Shown one piece after another: positions 29,301-36,832 of a DNA stretch of 64,000 nucleotides. Under the pieces are notes generated by a model that was not told the origin of the DNA, searched no databases, and worked only from the letters and a program-made list of their open reading frames with translations. Made by a program: the position numbers and the translations under genes. Each line of letters begins with the position of its first letter. Within the stretch, counting starts at the first letter, position 1. This stretch comes from Variovorax paradoxus (lineage in GTDB: Bacteria > Pseudomonadota > Gammaproteobacteria > Burkholderiales > Burkholderiaceae_C): assembly GCF_018614955.1 (NCBI RefSeq), contig NZ_JAGGNV010000050.1, positions 1 through 64,000 on the forward strand. The letters are read 5' to 3'.

Positions 29301-29566
29301 TGCGCACGCTGATCTTCATTGTCGGAGGGTTCGTTCTCCTGGCGGCCTGCTTCGGTGCCGCCAAGCTGCTGTCCAACGGCCTTGCCGATGCCGTGCGCAC
29401 GGCGACCATCGCCTTCGTGGCGCTCTGGTTCGTGATCGCCGCAGTCAACATGTGGGTCGGCGTGGCGAAGGCCGGCTATTCGGTGGCCGAGGAGTTGCCG
29501 ATCTTTCTGTTGATCTTCGGCCTGCCGGCAGTCGCGGCCGTGCTCCTCAAGTGGAAAGTCTTTTGA
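29300..29566 (+). CDS. Small membrane protein
   Basis: 88 residues and three predicted membrane helices: LIFIVGGFVLLAACFGAA, AFVALWFVIAAVNMWVGV, and ELPIFLLIFGLPAVAAVLL. No family name can be given with confidence. It overlaps the GNAT stop by one base and ends 7 bases before the next gene. Confidence 0.8.
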   Translation: MRTLIFIVGGFVLLAACFGAAKLLSNGLADAVRTATIAFVALWFVIAAVNMWVGVAKAGYSVAEELPIFLLIFGLPAVAAVLLKWKVF

Positions 29567-29573
29567 GGCGGCC

Positions 29574-30032
29574 ATGAATCAGGAACTCTCCCTTCTTGCG
29601 GCCGAACTCGGCATCGATGCGCAGCAGCACGAGCCGCTTCGCCTCGCCTTCGGTCTTGCCTGTGTTCGCCGCATACAGCACCTGCTGGAAGATCCCAGAG
29701 CGATCGACGGCGTCTCGGTTCTGGCGGCCTTTGTCGAAGGCCGGTCGGACCGGGCCGCGCTGGTCCAGGCAACGCAGGAGACCGCGGCGGCGGCCAACAG
29801 CCATCGCGGCTCCAACTCGATCGACGGCTCGGCCCATGCGGCGGTCTCCGCGACCTACGCCGTGGCCAAGGCACTTGCCGGGCGGGCCCTCGAAGCGGCC
29901 GGCTATGCTGCCTATGCCTCGGTCTATGCCTATGGCGGCTATGCGGTCAACGATCCGTCGGCCTTCGAAGCCGAGCACACTTGGCAGGTGCAAACACTCA
30001 GGGAGCTGGCTCACGCGCGCACCTCAGGGTGA
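29574..30032 (+). CDS. Imm-5-like putative immunity-fold protein
   Basis: 152 residues, all helical. LRLAFGLACVRRIQHLLED at the start, alanine-rich helices (HAAVSATYAVAKALAGRALEA, then AAYASVYAYGG) and a closing EAEHTWQVQTLRELA give the layout of Imm-5-like putative immunity proteins. If the assignment holds, this would be an orphan: no polymorphic toxin is seen in the window. Such folds may also have housekeeping roles. Confidence 0.55.
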   Translation: MNQELSLLAAELGIDAQQHEPLRLAFGLACVRRIQHLLEDPRAIDGVSVLAAFVEGRSDRAALVQATQETAAAANSHRGSNSIDGSAHAAVSATYAVAKALAGRALEAAGYAAYASVYAYGGYAVNDPSAFEAEHTWQVQTLRELAHARTSG

Positions 30033-30056
30033 GGCGTGCACGATGGAGGTCCACTC

Positions 30057-30356
30057 ATGATTTCGCGTCACTGGCGAGGCCTGGCGAAGCCCGCCCAGGC
30101 AGATGCCTATGTCGAGCATCTGCGCACCGAGACCTTTCCGGCGCTGAAAACGATGCCGGGATTCATCAGCGCATCGATACTGCGCCGCTCCCAGGCGCTG
30201 GGCGTGGAGTTCCTGGTCGTCACCCAATGGGCATCTCTGGAGTCGATCCACGGCTTCGCCGGGGAAGATGCGGAGGCGGCTGTCGTTCCCCGGGAGGTGC
30301 AGGACATGATGGTGGAGTACGACCGCAGCGCTCGCCACTACGAAGTGGTGTTGTGA
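30057..30356 (+). CDS. ABM-type (antibiotic biosynthesis monooxygenase-like) protein
   Basis: 99 residues, a dimeric ferredoxin-like barrel: ISRHWRGLAKPAQADAYVEHL, PALKTMPGFISASILRR, GVEFLVVTQWASLESIHGFAG. Members range from haem-degrading enzymes to unknowns; no decisive active-site residue can be named. GGAGG lies 7 bases before the ATG at 30057. Confidence 0.82.
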   Translation: MISRHWRGLAKPAQADAYVEHLRTETFPALKTMPGFISASILRRSQALGVEFLVVTQWASLESIHGFAGEDAEAAVVPREVQDMMVEYDRSARHYEVVL

Positions 30357-30366
30357 AGGAGGCAGC

Positions 30367-30636
30367 ATGGACACCGATCTGGACGGCATGTCGCGCGACC
30401 AGCTGGTCGCCGAGGTGAAGAAGTTGCGCGAGGGCATTCGCGAGCATCGCGACAGCACGGGCCACGCGCTGTGCTGGCACCACCCGGCCCTGTGGGCACT
30501 GCTGCCCGAGCGTTCGGATCCGGTCCCCGTCGTGCCCGGTTGGCCGCAGTTCCTCCGGGGCTGCCTGCGCTACCGTGAATCGCTCGACGCGCAGCTTCCG
30601 CAGGCGCCTCGGAGCAACGAGCCATACCGCGATTGA
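30367..30636 (+). CDS. Conserved small hypothetical protein
   Basis: 89 residues. An N-terminal helix (MSRDQLVAEVKKLREGIREH) could form a short coiled coil. It is followed by a Trp/His/Pro-rich segment, GHALCWHHPALWALLPE, and PGWPQFLRGCLRYRESLD. It looks like a real, conserved protein but I cannot name the family. AAGGAGG stands 5 bases before the ATG. Confidence 0.78.
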   Translation: MDTDLDGMSRDQLVAEVKKLREGIREHRDSTGHALCWHHPALWALLPERSDPVPVVPGWPQFLRGCLRYRESLDAQLPQAPRSNEPYRD

Positions 30637-30659
30637 CATCTGCACAAAAAGGAGAATTC

Positions 30660-31073
30660 GTGCCCAATCCCTCTGTTCTCGAAGGCGGCTGCCAATGCGG
30701 CTCGGTTCGCTACCGCGTCACCGGCGATCCGGTGATGGCGGCGCTGTGCCATTGCTCGATGTGCCGCCGCGCGAATGCAGCACCGGCCGTGGCCTGGGCG
30801 ATGTACCAGGAATCGCAGGTGGTATTTCCCGACAGCGCGCCGGCCCTCTACGAGTCGTCGCCGGGTGCGCGCCGCGGCTTCTGCGCCCGCTGCGGCACGC
30901 AGATCAGCTTCACCGCGGACTACATCCCCGGGCTCATCGACATCACGATCGGGAGCCTGGATGACCCGGGCCAAGTCGCACCGAGCCTTCACTACTGGGA
31001 GTCGAAGCGCCTGCCCTGGGTGCACTTCGCCGACCCCCTGCCCCGCTACCCGGAGTTTCCTCCCACGGAGTAG
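30660..31073 (+). CDS. GFA-family zinc protein (glutathione-dependent formaldehyde-activating-like)
   Basis: 137 residues with the zinc-binding cysteines of the GFA fold: GGCQCGSVRYRV, then ALCHCSMCRRAN, and GFCARCGTQISF. GFA proteins are often annotated as formaldehyde-glutathione adduct-forming enzymes, but most are uncharacterised. GTG start at 30660 with AAAAGGAGAA 4-6 bases upstream. Gap to the previous gene 23 bases. Confidence 0.9.
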   Translation: MPNPSVLEGGCQCGSVRYRVTGDPVMAALCHCSMCRRANAAPAVAWAMYQESQVVFPDSAPALYESSPGARRGFCARCGTQISFTADYIPGLIDITIGSLDDPGQVAPSLHYWESKRLPWVHFADPLPRYPEFPPTE

Positions 31074-31105
31074 GCAGTATCCGTGCGTCAAGAAGGAGAG
31101 CAATC

Positions 31106-31375
31106 ATGACAGTCCTGGTTACCGCAGAAGTCCAAGGCCAAACCCGGCAGGGTTACGAAGGCATGTTCAGCGCACTCTCCGACGGTCTCAAGCAGGCGCC
31201 GGGGTTCGTGCTTCACACAGCGCATCCCATCGAAGGGGGCTGGCGAATCATTGAGGTGTGGCAATCGAAAGCGGAGGCGGATCACTTCTTCGCGAAGCAA
31301 GTCGCCCCTCACCTGCCGCCTGGAATTCACCCCAAGCGTTCAATCCAGGAGCTTCACAGCCTGCTGCGGTCTTGA
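31106..31375 (+). CDS. Small ABM-like alpha/beta-barrel protein
   Basis: 89 residues; TVLVTAEVQGQTRQGYEGMF, APGFVLHTAHPIEGGWRIIEVWQSKAEADHFF fit a ferredoxin-like dimeric barrel related to ABM proteins. Function unknown. AAGGAG precedes the ATG by about 7 bases. It is the last gene of the one-way array and ends against the convergent lipoprotein gene. Confidence 0.78.
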   Translation: MTVLVTAEVQGQTRQGYEGMFSALSDGLKQAPGFVLHTAHPIEGGWRIIEVWQSKAEADHFFAKQVAPHLPPGIHPKRSIQELHSLLRS

Positions 31376-31389
31376 TCGACGATCGATCA
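31373..31389. terminator. Short hairpin between convergent genes
   Basis: TGATCG (31373-31378) and CGATCA (31384-31389) pair around five bases. The two arms begin and end with the stop codons of the facing genes (TGA at 31373-31375; complement of TGA at 31387-31389). No T-run; termination role inferred. Confidence 0.4.
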
Positions 31390-31611
31390 GTAGCGGTTCG
31401 GATTCCCCGGCCGGCTGTCGTAGCGATTCGGCACACCGTCTCCATCGCGATCGCGGTCGTAGCGGTTGGGCACGCCGTCGCGGTCCCTGTCGCCATAGCC
31501 CTGTCCCTGCGCGCCGTGATAGCGCGGCGGCGGGCGGCCGCTGTCGTAGGGTACGGCCACGCAGCCGGCCAGGGTGGCGGATGCAACGAGCAGTGCGAGC
31601 AGTGTTTTCAT
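31387..31611 (-). CDS. Small lipoprotein with RDGVPNRYD repeats
   Basis: 74 residues. Signal LLALLVASATLAGCVAVPYD with the acylated Cys near residue 17. The mature part is polar and carries two copies of RDGVPNRYD plus a third partial copy (NPNRY), with Asp spacing reminiscent of thrombospondin type-3 calcium-binding repeats. AAGGAGAA lies 4-6 bases before the ATG at 31611. Upstream, 31612-31857 shows no gene. Confidence 0.82.
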   Translation of the reverse strand: MKTLLALLVASATLAGCVAVPYDSGRPPPRYHGAQGQGYGDRDRDGVPNRYDRDRDGDGVPNRYDSRPGNPNRY

Positions 31612-31857
31612 TTGGTTCTCCTTGAGCTTCGGTCGATCGGGTGGACCCGACGAAGCCATCATCGGCTGCGCCGGTGTCCGGCCGGTATCCGCCTTTCGCC
31701 TTTGCGTGAAGCTGGTTACCGGATGTGCCCATCCAAGATGCTCAGTGCGCTGCGCTGCCGCAACCGGCGCGGGCACCTGTTCGCGAGTAGGCCCAGACCG
31801 CTTTCATGCATCGGCATGCAACTTGCGGCGCTTCGAAAAGCAACCCCAGAGGCATCG

Positions 31858-32763
31858 ATGAACACCCGCTACCCCGGCCCGCTGCCCGCGCACGGCCGCT
31901 TCGACTACCAGCCCATCACGCGCCGTGTCGACCATGCGTGGCCGAATGGCGCGCGGCTCGCGGTCTACATCGGCTTCAACCTCGAGCACTTCGCCTTCGG
32001 CGAAGGCATGGGGGCCTGCATCGGTCCTGCGGCGCCGCATCCCGACGTGCTCAACTACGCGTGGCGCGAATACGGCAACCGCGTAGGCGCCTGGCGCTGC
32101 CTCGAACTGTTCGACAGCCTGGGCCTCGCCTCGAGCACGCTGCTGAACACCGCCCTCTACGACCACTGCCCCGAACTCGTGGCGGCCTCGGTCGCACGCG
32201 GCGACGAGCTCATCGGCCATGGGCATACCAATTCCGAACGGCAATCCGACATGGACGAAAGCACGGAGGCCGCGCTGCTCGCGCAGTGCCGCGCGCGCAT
32301 GCGCGAGGAAAGCGGCCAGGCGCCGGCGGGCTGGCTCTCGCCGTGGATTTCCGAGAGCCGCCTCACGCCCGATCTGCTGGCCGAAGCCGGCTACTGCTAC
32401 ACGCTCAACTGGTGCCACGACGACCAGCCGGTGCCCATGCGCACCCGCAGCGGCCGCACGCTGTGGTCGGTGCCCTACCCGCAGGAGCTCAACGACATCC
32501 CGATGATCGTCGCGCGCCAGATGGACGCCAAGGACTTCGCCCAGATGATCATCGACAACGCCGACGAGATGCTCGAACAGTCGCTCCGCCAGCCGCTGGC
32601 GATGGGCGTCGCGCTGCATCCCTACATCGTCGGGCAGCCCTACCGCTTGCGGCACCTGCGGCGCGCGCTGTCGCACCTGGCACGCATGCGCGATCGGGGC
32701 GAGGTCTGGTTCACCACGCCGGGCGCGATCTGCACGCATGTGCAGCAGGTGGCCGCCTGCTAG
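31858..32763 (+). CDS. Polysaccharide deacetylase-family (PuuE-like) hydrolase
   Basis: 301 residues of the NodB-type fold. HGHTNSERQSDMD provides the metal-binding histidines; SPWISESRLTPDLLAEAGYCY, then MGVALHPYIVGQPYRLRHL complete the barrel. The nearest relatives are PuuE-type proteins (allantoinase analogues) and other intracellular amidohydrolases rather than chitin deacetylases, since no signal peptide is present. ATG at 31858 with AGAGG upstream. It is followed 35 bases later by pbpC. Confidence 0.87.
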   Translation: MNTRYPGPLPAHGRFDYQPITRRVDHAWPNGARLAVYIGFNLEHFAFGEGMGACIGPAAPHPDVLNYAWREYGNRVGAWRCLELFDSLGLASSTLLNTALYDHCPELVAASVARGDELIGHGHTNSERQSDMDESTEAALLAQCRARMREESGQAPAGWLSPWISESRLTPDLLAEAGYCYTLNWCHDDQPVPMRTRSGRTLWSVPYPQELNDIPMIVARQMDAKDFAQMIIDNADEMLEQSLRQPLAMGVALHPYIVGQPYRLRHLRRALSHLARMRDRGEVWFTTPGAICTHVQQVAAC

Positions 32764-32798
32764 GACGCGGCGGCCGGCTGTGGCAAGCTAGCGGCCCC

Positions 32799-34973
32799 AT
32801 GCCACGCACCCGAGCCGCCCTGCTGGCGCTGACACTGCTCGCCGCCCTCGCCGGCGAAGCGCAGGCAATTGCCAGCTTCGACGAAGTGCGGCGCGAGTTC
32901 CGCCCCTCCGACGCCCGGGTGCTCGACCGCCACGGCGAGCTGCTGCAGCGCGTGCGCACCGACCCCCAGGTGCGCCGCGGCCAATGGATCGCGCTCGCCG
33001 AGGTGTCGCCGGCCCTGCGCACGGCCATGGTGCTGAGCGAGGACAAGCGCTTCTACGCGCACAGCGGCGTCGACTGGCGCGCGGTCTCGGCCGCGGCCTG
33101 GGGCAATGTGTGGAACACGCGCACGCGCGGCGCATCGACCATCACGATGCAGCTCGCGGGCTTGCTGGACGACGATCTGCGCCGCGGCGGCGGCGGGCGC
33201 AATCTCACGCAGAAGCTCGGGCAGACCGTGGCGGCGCAACAGCTGGAACGCCACTGGCGCAAGGACCAGATCCTCGAGGCCTACCTCAACAGCGTGCCCT
33301 TCCGCGGCGAGATCGTCGGCATCGATGCGCTCTCGCGCACGCTGTTCGGCAAGGCGCCGCACGGGCTCGACGCGCGCGAGGCTGCGGTGGCGGCGGCACT
33401 GGTGCGCGCGCCCAACGCCAGGCCGGCGCTGGTGGAGCAACGCGCTTGCAAGGTAATGCGGGCGATGGAAGTGGGCGCGAAGGTGGATTGCGAGGCGTTG
33501 GATATGTTTGCGAGTGCGGCTTTGCAGAGGCGAGGGTTCGCGGCGAACGAGGGGATTGCGCCGCATCTGGCGCTGCGGGCCCTCACCCCGGCCCTCTCCC
33601 GGGGGGAGAGGGAGGAAATCCGGACCACCTTGCGGGCGCCCTTGCAGCGCTTTGCGCTCGCGACCTTGCAACGCCATCTGCGCGAACTGCGCGGCCGCAA
33701 TGTCGAAGACGGCGCGCTGGTGGTGCTCGACAACGCGAGCGGCGAGGTGCTGGCCTGGGTCGGCTCCTCGGGCGAGCTGAGCCGCGCGGCCGAAGTCGAC
33801 GGCGTGCTCGCGCAGCGCCAGCCGGGCTCCACGCTGAAGCCGCTGCTCTACGCGCAGGCCATTGCCGAGCGAAGGCTCACGGCAGCCTCGCTGCTCGACG
33901 ACTCCTCGGCGCAGATCAGCACGGCGAGCGGCCTCTACATCCCGCAGAACTACGACCGCCAGTTCAAGGGCCATGTGTCGGTGCGCACCGCGCTGGCGGC
34001 CTCGCTCAACGTGCCGGCCGTGCGCACGCTGGTGATGGTCTCGCCGGCCTCCTTTGCGCGCCAGCTGCGCGCGGCGGGCTTGCCGCTGGCGCAGAACGGC
34101 GACTACTACGGCTACAGCCTGGCGCTGGGGAGTGCGGAGGTGTCGCTGCTGGGGTTGACGAATGCGTATCGGACGCTGGCGAACGGGGGAAGGGTTGGGG
34201 AGACGCAGTTTCTGATGGCGCGCGTGCCCCCATCCCAGCCTTCCCCCAGAGGGGGAAGGAGCAACTCGCCGGCCATCGATCCGCGTGCTGCGTTCATCGT
34301 GGGGGACATCCTCAGCGACGCCAATGCGCGCGCCCGCACCTTCGGCCTCGACAGCGTGCTCGGCACGCGCTTCTGGAGCGCGGTGAAGACCGGTACCAGC
34401 AAGGACATGCGAGACAACTGGGCCATCGGCTGGTCCGAGCGCTACACGGTCGGCGTGTGGGTCGGCAACGCGAGCGGCGCGCCGATGTGGGAAGTGAGCG
34501 GCACCAGCGGCGCCGCGCCCGTGTGGGCCGAGCTGATGGGCTTTCTGCATCGCAGCGAAGCCAGCCGCGCGCCGGCGCCGCCGCCCGGCCTGGTGCGCTT
34601 GCGCGTGCGCTTCGGCGACGAGCTCGAAGCGGCGCGCGACGAATGGTTCATCGCAGGCACCGAGCAGCCGCTGTTCGCCATCCCCGGCGCCGCGGCCGAG
34701 TCGGCGCCGCGCATCACCGCGCCTTCGGACGGCACCATCATCGCGCTCGACCCCGACATCCCGCCCCGGCACCAGCGCGTGCGCTTCGAAGCCGAGGGCC
34801 GCGACCTGCAGTGGCGCATCGACGGCAAGCTCTTCGCGCGCAGCGGCAGCGCACAGTGGCTGCCCTGGCCGGGCCGGCACGTGGTGGAGCTCGTCGATGC
34901 GCGCGGCCAGGTGCTCGACCAGATCAAGCTCGAAGTGCGCGGCGCCGGCGTGAAGCGGCTGGCGGCCAAGTAA
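32799..34973 (+). CDS. pbpC: Penicillin-binding protein 1C
   Basis: 724 residues, a periplasmic peptidoglycan transglycosylase/transpeptidase. Signal sequence ALLALTLLAALAGEAQA. Transglycosylase block: VLSEDKRFYAHSGVDWRAV and GASTITMQLAGLL. Transpeptidase: PGSTLKPLLYAQ with the catalytic SxxK, ASLNVPAVR and KTGTSKDMRDNWAIG. The C-terminal BiPBP_C domain runs from about 625. It functions with alpha-2-macroglobulins in other bacteria, where the genes are adjacent. Two palindromic repeats sit inside the coding frame, adding LTPALSRGEREE and PPSQPSPRGGRS. Confidence 0.95.
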   Translation: MPRTRAALLALTLLAALAGEAQAIASFDEVRREFRPSDARVLDRHGELLQRVRTDPQVRRGQWIALAEVSPALRTAMVLSEDKRFYAHSGVDWRAVSAAAWGNVWNTRTRGASTITMQLAGLLDDDLRRGGGGRNLTQKLGQTVAAQQLERHWRKDQILEAYLNSVPFRGEIVGIDALSRTLFGKAPHGLDAREAAVAAALVRAPNARPALVEQRACKVMRAMEVGAKVDCEALDMFASAALQRRGFAANEGIAPHLALRALTPALSRGEREEIRTTLRAPLQRFALATLQRHLRELRGRNVEDGALVVLDNASGEVLAWVGSSGELSRAAEVDGVLAQRQPGSTLKPLLYAQAIAERRLTAASLLDDSSAQISTASGLYIPQNYDRQFKGHVSVRTALAASLNVPAVRTLVMVSPASFARQLRAAGLPLAQNGDYYGYSLALGSAEVSLLGLTNAYRTLANGGRVGETQFLMARVPPSQPSPRGGRSNSPAIDPRAAFIVGDILSDANARARTFGLDSVLGTRFWSAVKTGTSKDMRDNWAIGWSERYTVGVWVGNASGAPMWEVSGTSGAAPVWAELMGFLHRSEASRAPAPPPGLVRLRVRFGDELEAARDEWFIAGTEQPLFAIPGAAAESAPRITAPSDGTIIALDPDIPPRHQRVRFEAEGRDLQWRIDGKLFARSGSAQWLPWPGRHVVELVDARGQVLDQIKLEVRGAGVKRLAAK
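33580..33615. repeat. Palindromic repeat inside pbpC (first copy)
   Basis: CCCTCTCCC (33592-33600) and GGGAGAGGG (33604-33612) form a perfect 9-bp stem with a GGG loop, preceded by CCTCACCCCGG. This is the familiar dispersed-repeat type seen between genes in many beta- and gammaproteobacteria. Here it lies in frame and is translated as part of LTPALSRGEREE. Confidence 0.65.
34227..34260. repeat. Palindromic repeat inside pbpC (second copy)
   Basis: CTTCCCCC (34240-34247) and GGGGGAAG (34251-34258) pair around AGA, after CCCATCCCAGC. It is related in layout to the copy at 33580 but not identical. Also in frame, encoding PPSQPSPRGGRS; it falls between the SLN and KTGTS motifs, so it is probably in a surface loop. 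Confidence 0.65.
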
Positions 34974-34984
34974 GCTCGGCGCCC

Positions 34985-35881
34985 ATGAAGCAGCAGTCCC
35001 CCCGGAAGCCGGCCAAGGCCGAGGCCGCGAACGGCCAGATCTCGGCCGTCCTGGCGCGCATCGAAACGCTCTGGCCCTCGCTCGGGCCGGTCGGCCAGCG
35101 CATCGCCGCCTTCATCGCCAAGAACCCCCAGGAAGTGGTCCACATGTCGGTCAGCGAGGTGGCCGAGCGCACCGGCTCCAGCGAGGGCAGCATCGTGGGC
35201 TTCTGCAAGAACCTCGGGGCCACCGGCTTCCAGCAGATCAAGATCGCGCTGGCGCAGGAAATCGTGCGGCCCGTGCAGTTCATCCACGAAGACCTGGAGC
35301 CCAGCGACAAGGTCGACACCACCATCCGCAAGATCTTCCAGAGCAACGTGCAGACGCTGCACGACACCCAGGCCGCACTGGACGTCAAGGCGATGGAAAA
35401 GGCGGTCAAGCTCATCAAGAAGGCCAAGCGTATCGAGATCTACGGCATCGGCAGCGCAGCCACCATCGCCGAGGACGCGCACTACCGCATGCTGCGCATC
35501 GGCCTCGACGTCAAGGTGGTGGTCGACTCGCACGTGCAGGCCATCAGCGCCTCGCTCACCGGCCCCGAGGTCGCGGTGCTCACGATCTCGCATTCGGGCA
35601 GCACGCACGAGACGGTGACGGCCACGCGCCTGGCCAAGGAGGCCGGCGCCTCCACCATCTGCATCACCAACTTCGGCAAGTCGCCGATCCAGGCCTTCTG
35701 CGACGTGCTGCTCTTCACCATGGCGCGCGAGACCAGCTTTCGCACCGAGGCCATGACCAGCCGGTTGGCGCAGCTGGCGATCATCGATGCGTTGATCGCC
35801 TGCCTGGCGCTTTCAGACTACGACCGCTCGGTGAAGACCTTGCGCCAGACCTTCGACGTGCTTTCGCTCAAGCGCTACTGA
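34985..35881 (+). CDS. MurR/RpiR-family transcriptional regulator
   Basis: 298 residues. An N-terminal RpiR helix-turn-helix (LGPVGQRIAAFIAKNPQEVV, SVSEVAERTGSSEGSIVGFCKNLG) is followed by a sugar-isomerase (SIS) domain that binds a phosphosugar (IEIYGIGSAATIAEDAHYRMLRIGL, ISHSGSTHETVTATRLAKEAGA). HexR-type regulators of central sugar metabolism have this layout; no target gene is adjacent. It starts 11 bases after pbpC and overlaps the convergent HAD gene by 69 bases at its 3' end. Confidence 0.92.
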   Translation: MKQQSPRKPAKAEAANGQISAVLARIETLWPSLGPVGQRIAAFIAKNPQEVVHMSVSEVAERTGSSEGSIVGFCKNLGATGFQQIKIALAQEIVRPVQFIHEDLEPSDKVDTTIRKIFQSNVQTLHDTQAALDVKAMEKAVKLIKKAKRIEIYGIGSAATIAEDAHYRMLRIGLDVKVVVDSHVQAISASLTGPEVAVLTISHSGSTHETVTATRLAKEAGASTICITNFGKSPIQAFCDVLLFTMARETSFRTEAMTSRLAQLAIIDALIACLALSDYDRSVKTLRQTFDVLSLKRY

Positions 35882-36661
35882 GGCTGCCCGCGCGCGCAGC
35901 AGCGCGGCCAGCGTGGGCGCATCGGCATCGGGCGCGCCGCCGACCAGCAGGCAGCTCATGCCCAGCCGCACGGCGCCGAGCGCATCGGTGGCAGGGTTGT
36001 CGCCGATCACGAGCGTCGTGGCCGGCGCCGCACGGAGCCGGCGCAGGCCTTCCTCGAACAGCAGCGGACCGGGCTTGCCGATCACGCGCCAGGGCCGCAC
36101 GCCGCTCGCCGCGACCACGGCGGCCAGCAGCGCGCCGGTCTCCGGCACCAGACTGCCGCCGGGCCCGGGATGGTTGTCGTCGCCGTTGGTCGCCACCAGC
36201 CGCGCACCGCGGTGCAGCTGGTTGGCGACCAGGCCAAGGCGCGCGCTGTTGAAGTGCGGATCGAGGCCGAGCAGCACGAACTCGGCATCGGTCCTGACGA
36301 GCGTGCATCCGCTCGAGAGCGCATGGCGCTGCAGCGCGGCGCTCGCGATCGGAAGAATGCGCGCGCGCGGATGCTCCCTGTTCATGAACGCGACCGTCTC
36401 CTCGCCGGCCAGCACGACGCGCTCGGGCGCGACCTTGAGCCCCATGCGCGCGAGCCGGCGCGCGACGCCGCCGGCGGTGTGGGTGGAGTTGTTGGAGACG
36501 ATGACGTAACGGTCGCAGAACAGCGCCAGCAGTTCCACCGCGCCTGCCAGCGGCTCGTCTTCGCGGATCAGCGTGCCGTCGAGGTCGACGATCAGGTGGC
36601 GGGCCTGCATGAGGCGCTCGGCTGCGGTCTCGATGCCATCGGTAGTTCTTTGAATGCTCAT
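35813..36661 (-). CDS. HAD-IIA family phosphatase (NagD-like)
   Basis: 282 residues. Motif I LIVDLDGTLIREDEPL holds the nucleophile Asp; motif II is VIVSNNST; motif III K in VIGKPGPLLFEEG; motif IV VIGDNPATDALGAVRLGMSC. The class IIA cap lies between motifs II and III. Homologues dephosphorylate sugar phosphates, phosphoglycolate or nucleotides. It is divergent from the phosphonate transporter, with the Pho box between them, and could be co-regulated. Start ATG at 36661; an upstream in-frame ATG at 36730 would add 23 residues. The 3' end overlaps the regulator's by 69 bases. Confidence 0.88.
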   Translation of the reverse strand: MSIQRTTDGIETAAERLMQARHLIVDLDGTLIREDEPLAGAVELLALFCDRYVIVSNNSTHTAGGVARRLARMGLKVAPERVVLAGEETVAFMNREHPRARILPIASAALQRHALSSGCTLVRTDAEFVLLGLDPHFNSARLGLVANQLHRGARLVATNGDDNHPGPGGSLVPETGALLAAVVAASGVRPWRVIGKPGPLLFEEGLRRLRAAPATTLVIGDNPATDALGAVRLGMSCLLVGGAPDADAPTLAALLRARAASVALERKHVEGLAQGLHRAVVV

Positions 36662-36734
36662 GGTTTCGTCGGGTTCCAAATGCACCGGCCATCCGGTGGA
36701 TGGCTGCGGATTGTATTGAATAGAGTTCAATTAA

Positions 36735-36774
36735 CTTTCAAAAGTTCTTTGAGCTATATTCATTTTCCTGTCAT
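36735..36774 (+). promoter_or_regulatory. Pho box upstream of the phosphonate transporter
   Basis: TATTCAT (36757-36763), TTTC, CTGTCAT (36768-36774) matches the PhoB consensus of two CTGTCAT units 4 bases apart, the second exactly. A further CTTTCAA at 36735-36741 keeps the 11-base helical phase (22 bases before the first unit). The region is AT-rich compared with its surroundings. TAAGCT near 36785 could be the -10. It implies induction by phosphate starvation. Confidence 0.6.
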
Positions 36775-36832
36775 GTCCGCTTCCTAAGCTCATCGGGGTC
36801 AAGCCACCTCAATGCCACAGGAACCCCAGGAC

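Noticed and set aside
24146..31375. The small-gene array as an integron cassette array
   Set aside because: Gaps are mostly under 30 bases or overlaps, too short for attC sites, and no matching RYYYAAC/GTTRRRY core pairs or integrase gene were seen.
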